Source: Kiritimatiellia bacterium (GTDB taxonomy: Bacteria; Verrucomicrobiota; Kiritimatiellia; UBA8416; JADHWI01). From it: a stretch of DNA of 64,000 nt. The position numbers and the translations under genes are program-made. Below are positions 46,669 to 54,539 of the stretch, one piece after another (the first letter of the stretch is position 1; each line of letters opens with the position of its first letter). The DNA lies in assembly GCA_030744755.1 (NCBI GenBank), contig JASLPY010000015.1:1-64000 (forward strand). The letters run 5' to 3'. The notes below the pieces were generated by a model. That model was not told the DNA's origin. It ran no database searches and worked only from the letters and a program-made list of their open reading frames with translations.

Positions 46669-47627
46669 AGAGTTTCAGCTCCAATCTTATTATCGTATTC
46701 GCAGGGCTGGCAATCATTCTCATCGGTTCGTCCTTATACACTGTGAACGAAGTCGAGCAGGTGATTATCACGCAGTTCGGAAAACCTGTCGGAGAACCGA
46801 AGACGACTGCAGGCCTGAAGATGAAGATTCCGTTTATCCAGAAAGTCAACCGCATTGAAGCCCGTATCCTGGAGTGGGATGGCAGTCCGACGGACATGCC
46901 TACCAAGGATAAGCTCTATATCTCGGTGGATACATTTGGACGCTGGCGCATAGTAGACCCGCTCCAGTATTTCCTGCGACTTCGTGATGAGCGCAGCGCG
47001 TTGTCACGCCTCGACGATATCCTGGGGTCCGAGACAAGGAATGCGGTGGCCAAGCATGAACTGATTGAGATCATCAGAACCACCAAGAATCGTGAACCGC
47101 TCAGGGACGAGACCCTGCTGGATGCAAACAGCTCGGTGGGTGAACTCCTCCCGATTCAGAAGGGCCGTCAGAAGGTTGAAGAAGAGGTGTTTGGGGCCGC
47201 GGCATCAAAGCTGAAAGTTTTCGGCATAGAGTTGCTGGATGTCCGATTCAAGAGGATCAACTACAACCAGAGTGTCCGTATCAAGATATACGAACGTATG
47301 GTAAGTGAGCGCCAGCAGATAGCTGAGCTTTTCCGTTCGGAGGGTAACGGTGAGGCTGCCCGTATCCTTGGTAATATGGACAGGGAGCTGAAAAAAATCC
47401 AGTCGGACGCATACAGGCAGGTCGAAGAGATCCGCGGCGAGGCCGATGCGACGGCTACTGAGATCTATGCCAAGGCATATAATCAGAGTCCTGAGGCCGT
47501 AAGCTTCTATGAATTCCTCAAGACTATGGATACGTATAAGAAGGTCATAGACCCACAGACGACTCTCATTCTTTCTACCGACAGCGATCTGTTCCGCATG
47601 ATGAAGGGCGTGCCAAAGGCACAGTAG
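46665..47627 (+). CDS. hflC: HflC-like SPFH membrane protein
   Basis: 320 residues. N-terminal helix NLIIVFAGLAIILIGSSLYTV, then an SPFH domain (NEVEQVIITQFGKPVGEP, KIPFIQKV, SVDTFGRWRIVDPLQYF) and an alpha-helical tail with RIKIYERMVSERQQIAE and EIYAKAYNQSPEAVSFYEF, the latter a clear HflC signature. It is translationally coupled to hflK by a 4-base overlap. It forms the FtsH-HflKC complex in the inner membrane. ftsH itself is not in the window. Confidence 0.92.
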   Translation: MKSFSSNLIIVFAGLAIILIGSSLYTVNEVEQVIITQFGKPVGEPKTTAGLKMKIPFIQKVNRIEARILEWDGSPTDMPTKDKLYISVDTFGRWRIVDPLQYFLRLRDERSALSRLDDILGSETRNAVAKHELIEIIRTTKNREPLRDETLLDANSSVGELLPIQKGRQKVEEEVFGAAASKLKVFGIELLDVRFKRINYNQSVRIKIYERMVSERQQIAELFRSEGNGEAARILGNMDRELKKIQSDAYRQVEEIRGEADATATEIYAKAYNQSPEAVSFYEFLKTMDTYKKVIDPQTTLILSTDSDLFRMMKGVPKAQ

Positions 47628-47804
47628 CAGGCGGCAACGCACGACAGCAGGGATGCCCAGGCGGAACAACCCCCGGCCCACATCGTCTCAAATTACGCCC
47701 CTGGATCACGATCTCCCAGCCGGCGCATGCATTTTGGCGCGAGAGTTTGCCGGAAGCGGCTAGACGCTCTATGCTGCTGAAAACATCGAAGGAGATGAAC
47801 AGGT

Positions 47805-50114
47805 ATGAGAACAGTTATGATGTCGGCTATGCTGATTGGCTTGATTTTCTCACAGGCTGCAGTATGCGAGGAACTTAAGGAGGATAGATTCAATGCCGCG
47901 GCTGCAAAACGCCTCACCGAAGCGGGTGTTGACAAGATCGCGTTCGTTAAGAGAGGGACATATACATCAAGCCACTATTACACCGATTTTATTGACGGCT
48001 GTCGTCATTACGGGGGAGGTGGTGTTTTCACACTTGACCTCAAGACGGGCAAGACACGAAACCTGACTCCGACCCTGGAGAAAGGAATATTCGGCCGGTT
48101 CGATATATCGTTCGATGCCAGGACAATCGTCTTCGACTGGAAGGCCGATGTGGAAACGGGTTTCTATATCTACGAGGTCAATACCGACGGGTCCGGTTTA
48201 AGGCAGCTGACGTTTCCCCCGAAGAACGAAGAAGAGCTCAAGAAGAAATACATAACCCACGCTGGAAAGAACTGGTGCCGCCACGCGATGCCTTATGACT
48301 CTCATAAGAGTGCCACGGAAGATATGCACCCCTGCTATCTCCCAAGCGGCGACATAGTGTTCATCTCGACGCGATGCAGGTACGGTATCCTCTGCGACGG
48401 GCCGGACCGTCTTTTTACAACCGTTCTCTACAAGATGGACAAAGACGGGAAGAAGATGGAGAAACTCACGAACAGCGCGGTTAGTGAAGCTTCCCCTTCG
48501 ATCATGCAGGACGGACGCATCCTCTATACCCGCTGGGAATACGTGGACAAGGGGGCCGTTACCGTGAAGTGTCTCTGGGCCATGCGGCCAGATGGATCGG
48601 CTACAGTAGAAATTTCCGGCCAGGAAATCACTTTCCCCGATTCATTTCTGCACGCGCGACAGGTTCCGGGCGCTCCCAGCAAGGTTGTTTTCGTAGGTGC
48701 TCCCCATTGTCCGCAGTCAGGCGTTGGGCCGATCATCATGGTTGACGGCAAAAAGAACATACGAAAACTTGAATCGATGACTTACCTTACCCCTGACTGC
48801 GATATCAGGGGCGAAGGCGGTTTCCATTTCAATGTGGACGGCAAATGGAAAGGTGATCGCAGCGGAGCTGCCGGCAGGCTCTTCATGGACCCCTACCCCC
48901 TCTCCGAAAATCTCTTCATGGTCTCTATGAAGCCCGCTGGTCCGGTGTGGTACGACAAAAGTGCCTGGAGCCTCTGCGTTATGAACGAGAAAGGTGAAGC
49001 AGAAGAATTCTTCAGAGCCCCTGGTATATCCAGCTGGCAACCTTATCCCCTGCGGCCCAGAAAAACACCACCCGTTCTTCCATCAACCTTCGACAAAAAG
49101 CTGGCGGAGAAAAACATGGCACGTGTCGCGGTGACCGATATCTACCAGGGGCTGACAGGTATCGAGCGCGGTACTATCAAGTACATCAGGATCAACGAGC
49201 AGATCCCGCGTCACTGGAACACCCGGCGGTTCTGGGGTGGTGACAGTGCGTACCAGCAGCACTCGGTGATCTCACACGGCGGACATCATGCTCCCAGGGC
49301 ACAATGGGGTGTCGTCCCCGTCGAAGAGGACGGTTCGGCCCATTTCCTTGTCCCTGCCGACAGGAACATTTTCTTTCAGGCACTGGACGAGAACTACATG
49401 GAGGTCCAAAGGCAGCGCACATACATCAACTACCGTCCCGGTGAAGAACGAACCTGTATAGGCTGTCATGAACCATACGGTGCAGCACCCAAGACAATCG
49501 CGAAAACCGTAACGGCAATGACGCGTCCGCCAAGCATGCCTGGCCCACAGCCTGGAGAAGAGACTGGACAGCGCACGCTTCATTATCCGACCGACGTACA
49601 GCCGGTACTGGACAAGCACTGCATAAAGTGCCATACAGACAAAGACGGCAAGAAACCCGAGGGCAACCTGATCCTTACCGGCGAACCCACAAAGCACTTC
49701 TCGGTATCCTTTTCACAGCTCACACAGGGAAACCTTGGTCGTGTCAAAAAGAAATACCTCTCCTACGTGGGTGAGAACTACCCCAAAACCGGCAACACGC
49801 AATCAGTTGAACCAAAGATTCTGGGTTCACACAGCAGCCTGCTTGTCGCCATGCTGAGCAAGGGCAAGGTCCAACTTGAGGACGAAAAGGACGCCGAACG
49901 CGCAAAGGTCCTGATTAAGAAGCACAAGGATCTCAAACTCTCCCAGGCGGAACTCATCAGGATTACTACATGGGTGGACAGCAATGCGCAGTTTTACGGA
50001 AGTTACTGGGGGCGCAAGAGTGTCGCGCACAAGGACCATCCAAACTACAGGCCCAACGTTACTTTCGCACAGGCTGTCAATTACGAACCAATCCTGCCCG
50101 AGGAAAAGAGATGA
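47805..50114 (+). CDS. HzsA-like exported dihaem protein with beta-propeller
   Basis: 769 residues with GGAG before the ATG and a signal peptide (MRTVMMSAMLIGLIFSQAAV). The N-terminal two-thirds are PD40/WD40-like propeller blades (GSGLRQLTF, HPCYLPSGDIVFIS, ASPSIMQDGRILYTRWEY). The C-terminal third has two c-type haem sites, CIGCH near 549 and CIKCH near 605, in the layout of hydrazine-synthase-alpha-like proteins. That family is widespread in PVC bacteria that do not perform anammox, and its function there is unknown. The stop overlaps the next start by 4 bases (ATGA), coupling it to a methyltransferase-like exported protein. A longer paralogue lies at 56289-59858. Confidence 0.82.
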   Translation: MRTVMMSAMLIGLIFSQAAVCEELKEDRFNAAAAKRLTEAGVDKIAFVKRGTYTSSHYYTDFIDGCRHYGGGGVFTLDLKTGKTRNLTPTLEKGIFGRFDISFDARTIVFDWKADVETGFYIYEVNTDGSGLRQLTFPPKNEEELKKKYITHAGKNWCRHAMPYDSHKSATEDMHPCYLPSGDIVFISTRCRYGILCDGPDRLFTTVLYKMDKDGKKMEKLTNSAVSEASPSIMQDGRILYTRWEYVDKGAVTVKCLWAMRPDGSATVEISGQEITFPDSFLHARQVPGAPSKVVFVGAPHCPQSGVGPIIMVDGKKNIRKLESMTYLTPDCDIRGEGGFHFNVDGKWKGDRSGAAGRLFMDPYPLSENLFMVSMKPAGPVWYDKSAWSLCVMNEKGEAEEFFRAPGISSWQPYPLRPRKTPPVLPSTFDKKLAEKNMARVAVTDIYQGLTGIERGTIKYIRINEQIPRHWNTRRFWGGDSAYQQHSVISHGGHHAPRAQWGVVPVEEDGSAHFLVPADRNIFFQALDENYMEVQRQRTYINYRPGEERTCIGCHEPYGAAPKTIAKTVTAMTRPPSMPGPQPGEETGQRTLHYPTDVQPVLDKHCIKCHTDKDGKKPEGNLILTGEPTKHFSVSFSQLTQGNLGRVKKKYLSYVGENYPKTGNTQSVEPKILGSHSSLLVAMLSKGKVQLEDEKDAERAKVLIKKHKDLKLSQAELIRITTWVDSNAQFYGSYWGRKSVAHKDHPNYRPNVTFAQAVNYEPILPEEKR

Positions 50115-51445
50115 CCATGAGTATAGATCGACATTCCAGAGTTCAGCGAGATTTGATCATCCTATCGACCGTCCTGCTTACTTGCAGCTTACACTGCATG
50201 GCCGTCGCAGCGAAACCGGTTGCGAAGGATTTTGGTTCCCTGACGGAGGCGCGCCAGGCGTTCGACCCCGGGGAGTCAGGCAAACTTATCCCCGCGGAGT
50301 CACCAATCCTCGCCTTCGAAGAGAACGCCCATTTCGTCTGCGCAACGGCCGATTTATCAGAATCGATCCCGGCCTCTCAGAAAACCGCGGACAGCAAGGC
50401 GTTACGCCGGCGCATTCGCCGGTTCATCTTTCTGAAACCGTCGATCTGTGTAATCGAAAGTGTCGCGACCCCGGCGGCCCCAAAAGAAACGCTGCAGTGG
50501 AGAATCAACCAACAGGATGATGGGCCGCAAATGCATTCTGCACTTCTCTGGCACAACGCGAAGTCAACTGAACAAGACGGCGCGGCAAACAGCGAAGCTC
50601 GTTGTCTCCAGGTCATCCAACTCCTCCCCGGCACCAAAGACGTTGCGACGGCAAAAGCAGTTCTCAAGAATGTGGATGGCCGTCTCGAAGTCGCTGTCAC
50701 CTCTGCGGATCGTCTTTACCAGCTGCAACTGCCCCCATCTGAAACCGGGGCGGGACGGATCTCCGTAACGGACGCGGAAGGAAAGACGCTTGTGCCGCTT
50801 CGACTTTTCCCCAGCGGCCTGTTGCCCCATGGCGAAGAGGGCATGAAGCTGCTTAACCGATGGGACCGTTTCTACCGGGACGGTAGACATCCGCCATGGA
50901 ACTCAGGGTCAGCCGCGCCGGATCTTCGCGAGGCGGTAGAAAAAGCCGCCATCAAGCCCTGCCGCGTTGTCGTTCTCGGATGTGGTACCGGCATGAACCC
51001 CATCTACCTGGCCAAGAACGGCTTTGATGTAACCGCTATTGATATAGCCCCAACAGCCCTGCACATCGCCGAGGCTGACGCCAGGAAGGCCGGCGTTAAC
51101 GTCAAGTGGATGCTGGCCGACGTCCTGGCGCTACCCGAGATGGAGCCGTTCGACCTCATCTTCGACCGGGGATGCTATCACAATGTGCGCTACGCAAACG
51201 CGAAAGCGTTCGTCGCATCCCTAGACCGACTTTCACGACCGGGCACAAGGTTCTTTGTCCTTTCGCTTGACCGTGACAAGGCGCCGGGCGTCCGCGAACC
51301 GACTATGCGCGAGGACCTCTCGGAACTGTTCGATTTCGAATGGATCCGAAAATCGCAGATAATCACCGGCAAGGAAGGCCAGAAGACACACGCCTCCTGG
51401 AACGTAATGCTTCGAAAGAAGGGCGAGGAGACTGAGGCCCGTTAG
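50111..51445 (+). CDS. Exported protein with C-terminal SAM-dependent methyltransferase domain
   Basis: 444 residues from the ATG at 50111, which overlaps the HzsA-like stop (ATGA) and has GAGGAAAAGAG before it. Residues 8-34 look like a signal peptide or anchor (IILSTVLLTCSLHCMAVAA). Residues 40-240 resemble the beta-sandwich end of heparinase II/III-like proteins (RRIRRFIFLKPSICVIESV, LQWRINQQ), a weak match by eye. Residues about 255-444 are a class-I methyltransferase: VVVLGCGTGMNPIYLA near 283, VTAIDIA, FDLIFDRGCYHNV, close to the thiopurine-methyltransferase-like group. A SAM enzyme behind an export signal is odd, because SAM is cytosolic. The domain may face the cytoplasm as an anchored fusion, or be catalytically silent. 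Confidence 0.75.
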   Translation: MTMSIDRHSRVQRDLIILSTVLLTCSLHCMAVAAKPVAKDFGSLTEARQAFDPGESGKLIPAESPILAFEENAHFVCATADLSESIPASQKTADSKALRRRIRRFIFLKPSICVIESVATPAAPKETLQWRINQQDDGPQMHSALLWHNAKSTEQDGAANSEARCLQVIQLLPGTKDVATAKAVLKNVDGRLEVAVTSADRLYQLQLPPSETGAGRISVTDAEGKTLVPLRLFPSGLLPHGEEGMKLLNRWDRFYRDGRHPPWNSGSAAPDLREAVEKAAIKPCRVVVLGCGTGMNPIYLAKNGFDVTAIDIAPTALHIAEADARKAGVNVKWMLADVLALPEMEPFDLIFDRGCYHNVRYANAKAFVASLDRLSRPGTRFFVLSLDRDKAPGVREPTMREDLSELFDFEWIRKSQIITGKEGQKTHASWNVMLRKKGEETEAR

Positions 51446-51787
51446 ACCAGAACGGAACTGAGCCGGAAACATTGGTTCGACAATCTGTCTTCGTCCTGAT
51501 CGTTGTCTCGATCCTTGTCGTTCGCTATCGTCGTCTCGACCGTAGTCCCGATCATTGTCGACGACGATCAAGACAAGGATCGGGACAATGATGAAGATCA
51601 ACGACGATCGCGACAACGATCGCGACGACGATCAACCTGGTCCAGATTGCCTCATTTCACCATCTTGTCTTGCCCAACGATCCATGAGATCCCTCGGCAA
51701 GCTCGGGATGACAGTAGCCAGACAGTTAGCATGACACTAGACGTATTAGCGTTTTGCGACGAATCCCCGTAGCTTCCCCGTACCGAT
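51446..51787. repeat. Low-complexity GATC/GACGA intergenic region with inverted repeats
   Basis: There is no gene in these 342 bases. From 51491 to 51635 the sequence is built of GATCG, TTGTC and GACGAC words. Arms 51500-51519 and 51572-51591 are inverted copies matching at about 18 of 20 positions, and 51602-51632 adds GATCGCGACAACGATCGCGA tandem words. 51668-51740 (GAGATCCCTCGGCAAGCTCG...) resembles a common dispersed environmental repeat. It separates convergent genes, so termination is a possible role. Confidence 0.55.
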
Positions 51788-54511
51788 TCACTCAGGATCC
51801 GTCGCCAGGCGGATGAAGCCGGTCTGCAATTCGGAGAGGGGTCTGGACAATCGAAATGTGCGATAGCTCCAGCCGGTATCGAGCTGGGGCAGCCCCACCT
51901 GCAGGGCGGGGACCAACTCCTCCACGTCTTCGTTGGATTCACCGAGTGTGATTGATCCTGATAACGAGTAGACGATGCCGTCCACTGCGCCGGACAGCTC
52001 CCCTTCCCCAGTGAACACCGCTCCGTTCCGGACTGGAAACGTATAGAGGAAATGGTTTGTTCCTGTAACAGCATTGGTCAGCACACGTTCCTTGTTGTTC
52101 CCCGCAGCGCTAAGCGGGTCGCCGTTCAAAGCAAATTCCCTGATGTTAGAGACGCCGTCTCCGTCCGCGTCGTCCAGCGCACCGGCATTGACGCTGAGAT
52201 CAAGGCCCGAAGCCAGTGCCCATACCTGGTAGGCCGTATAACCAATCGCCTCAAATATGACGTCCCAACCAACGCAGGCCACGGTGCTATCATTGTCGAC
52301 GGCGGCAAACAACCCCAGGGGATAGCCGGGCAACGGCCTCTGTGTTGATGCAATGCCGTCGGTATTGGAAACGCCGTCAATGCGGAGTCTCCCAAGGTGC
52401 GACCAGGTCCAGCGGTCAAAAAACTCGAAATCGGTCTGGCTGCTTCTCTGATCAGAGACAACGATAAATCCAGTGCCGTCGTCTCCCAGTCCGCTTGCAG
52501 GGAAGGTGTACAGCACGATCCCTTCCTCGTCCGAATCGAACTCTCCGTTGTTGCCGAAGCGGTTCGTGCCGTTCATTTCGAATGGCGTGCCGTCCGGACG
52601 ATATACATAAACCCCCGGGTTGCCCACCGGCCCCTGTTCCTCCGGCACCATGATCAGCTGATAGAAATCGTCCGCCAAGACCGTCTCGATACTTGAAACG
52701 GGAGGCGCGAAGGAGCCGAGATAGTTCGAGTTGGCCGCATCAAAATCATGGACATTGTGATCATCCGAAACGTAGATCAGCGTACGGCCGCCTGTTTCTT
52801 TCAGGATATCGAGATTGTTCTCTCCTGCGCCAAGGGTGCCCTCACCGAACTCGCCCTGCGGCTGGAGGCCGGGCAGGGAGAAGACGCTGACCCTTCGGTC
52901 GCTCACGTAAAGGAGATCGGTCTCCTGGTCGACGGCTACACCGTTGACGTTATTGGAGAACGGCTTGAATGGGAGCTCGTTGCCCACGAAGGGGAATTCC
53001 CATATCTCGAGACGGTCGTTTCCTTTCGCCGTGACAAACATGAGCGTGTTGGTGGGGTCAGGCGCTTCCCAAAAGGCGATCGAATCGATATTGTTCCCGG
53101 CTCCGTTCAGTTCGAACGCGGCGGCGACAGTCACGCTACCGAAATTAGTGACGCCACCGGTCGGGGCGCGTCTGGACGTCATGCGCATGTTGTCGATAAG
53201 CATAGCCGAACTGACACCGTCGGTGTGACTGTCGGCAACAAAAAACGTCCAGGTGTGAATGCCGGGATCGGCAAGAAACCAGTAATTGCTGAAACCTGTC
53301 TGGCCCTGGAACCTGCTTGCATCGGGTATGGTCGGGAAGACGCCGTAGTTGTTCTCCTCAATGTACTGGTCAGAGAATGCCCCCGGCGTCAACTGTGAGG
53401 CCCTTCCGGTGTACGACCCATCCGATGGCGCGACAGCGAAGAGCAGCAGGTAGGGACCGCTTCGAATATCACCTGTGGTCAGCCCAAACAGGTCCGCCTC
53501 GGCATCCGGGGTTTCTCCCGGGAGCAACTCGTCCGTGAGGAAATTGAGATCGAAGGAGACCGTGCAAGGTGCCGAGGCGGTGAAAGTTATGCTCAACGAT
53601 GAATACTCCCTCTCCCGCTCTCCGTCCAGGTCAATGTCAGGACTATCGTCGAAGTAGCCGAAATCCTCCGCTCCCTCGTTGTTCAAGGTGGTGATATACC
53701 CCATGTACTCTCCGGCCGCAGGAACAATGGGAGGGTCGAACACTGTATCGTATACGGCCGCGCCTGCACCGGTGAGCACCCAGGGCGCGAGAGAGCCGGC
53801 CTCAAAGCCGCCGTTCAGAACTCGCGGCGCGGGAACCACACGGTAGAGCTCAAGCCCGAAACCCTCGCCAGAGTCGGCGGCGAGATAGAGATCGCCCTCA
53901 ACAATGGCCAACCCGCTGGGGTTGGAACCGTATTGGTCCGAACTCCGGATATCCGTAACCATGTAGCAGGAAATACCATCGTAGGCCCAGAGTTCCCTGC
54001 CATGGACGCCATCATCCGCCGTAAAAAAGAGCTTTCCATCATGGACTGTGAGGTAGAACGGATTGGAGTCGGCCAGGAAATCGTCTCCCCCGGAGCCTGG
54101 CGGATTCGTGTTGATATTGGCGATCATCTCCACGTTCGTTCCATCATAACGCCAGAGCTCGTTGCCATCGCCTCCGCCGTCGTTTGCGCTGAGATACAGT
54201 GCCCCGTCGTATGAGGTCATCCAGGCCGGATTGAACGAACCGTACTGTCCGTCGGGATTTACGTCGGCGACCAGGCTGGAATTCGTTCCATCGAAGCGCC
54301 AGATCTCATTCCCATGCACCCCGTCATTGGCGGAGAAATAGAGGTGACCGTCATGGACTGCAAGCCAGGCCGGGGCCGATCCGCTGCCGACCCGGATCTC
54401 CTGCCCCGCTTTCGAAATCACCGCGCCGTCGTAGCGCCAGAGCTCTGACCCTTGCCCCGGGGCTCCCGCAGCGTTGAAATACAATGCGCCTGAATACTCG
54501 GTAATGTGAAT
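51788..54511 (-). CDS. ELWxxDGT-repeat/phytase-like protein, 5'-truncated beside an IS110 element
   Basis: The frame enters at about 54511 with IHITEYSGALYFNAAG, which is in the middle of a repeat unit, and has no signal peptide or proper start, so the 5' end is missing next to the insertion sequence. Four to five ELWRYDG/ELWAYDG units (54500-53830) form a propeller-like N-terminus. A lectin-like NGGFE...WVLTGAG domain follows (53820-53170). Then comes a region resembling beta-propeller phytase/esterase-like proteins (53130-52230: MFVTAKGNDRLEIWEF, SDEEGIVLY, FIVVSDQ). A TSP3-like DADGDGVSNIREF segment and an Ig-like end complete it. Internal TTG at 54484 could start translation of a non-exported product. 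Probably non-functional. Confidence 0.7.
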   Translation of the reverse strand: MHITEYSGALYFNAAGAPGQGSELWRYDGAVISKAGQEIRVGSGSAPAWLAVHDGHLYFSANDGVHGNEIWRFDGTNSSLVADVNPDGQYGSFNPAWMTSYDGALYLSANDGGGDGNELWRYDGTNVEMIANINTNPPGSGGDDFLADSNPFYLTVHDGKLFFTADDGVHGRELWAYDGISCYMVTDIRSSDQYGSNPSGLAIVEGDLYLAADSGEGFGLELYRVVPAPRVLNGGFEAGSLAPWVLTGAGAAVYDTVFDPPIVPAAGEYMGYITTLNNEGAEDFGYFDDSPDIDLDGEREREYSSLSITFTASAPCTVSFDLNFLTDELLPGETPDAEADLFGLTTGDIRSGPYLLLFAVAPSDGSYTGRASQLTPGAFSDQYIEENNYGVFPTIPDASRFQGQTGFSNYWFLADPGIHTWTFFVADSHTDGVSSAMLIDNMRMTSRRAPTGGVTNFGSVTVAAAFELNGAGNNIDSIAFWEAPDPTNTLMFVTAKGNDRLEIWEFPFVGNELPFKPFSNNVNGVAVDQETDLLYVSDRRVSVFSLPGLQPQGEFGEGTLGAGENNLDILKETGGRTLIYVSDDHNVHDFDAANSNYLGSFAPPVSSIETVLADDFYQLIMVPEEQGPVGNPGVYVYRPDGTPFEMNGTNRFGNNGEFDSDEEGIVLYTFPASGLGDDGTGFIVVSDQRSSQTDFEFFDRWTWSHLGRLRIDGVSNTDGIASTQRPLPGYPLGLFAAVDNDSTVACVGWDVIFEAIGYTAYQVWALASGLDLSVNAGALDDADGDGVSNIREFALNGDPLSAAGNNKERVLTNAVTGTNHFLYTFPVRNGAVFTGEGELSGAVDGIVYSLSGSITLGESNEDVEELVPALQVGLPQLDTGWSYRTFRLSRPLSELQTGFIRLATDPE

Positions 54512-54536
54512 CCCCTCTAAGCCCTTTTGGAGGGGA
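54512..54536. repeat. Short hairpin at the truncated gene/IS junction
   Basis: CCCCTC (54512-54517) and GAGGGG (54530-54535) pair across TAAGCCCTTTTG. Palindromes of this type are common insertion targets and also common dispersed repeats. It marks the approximate junction between host gene and mobile element. Confidence 0.35.
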
Positions 54537-54539
54537 AAG

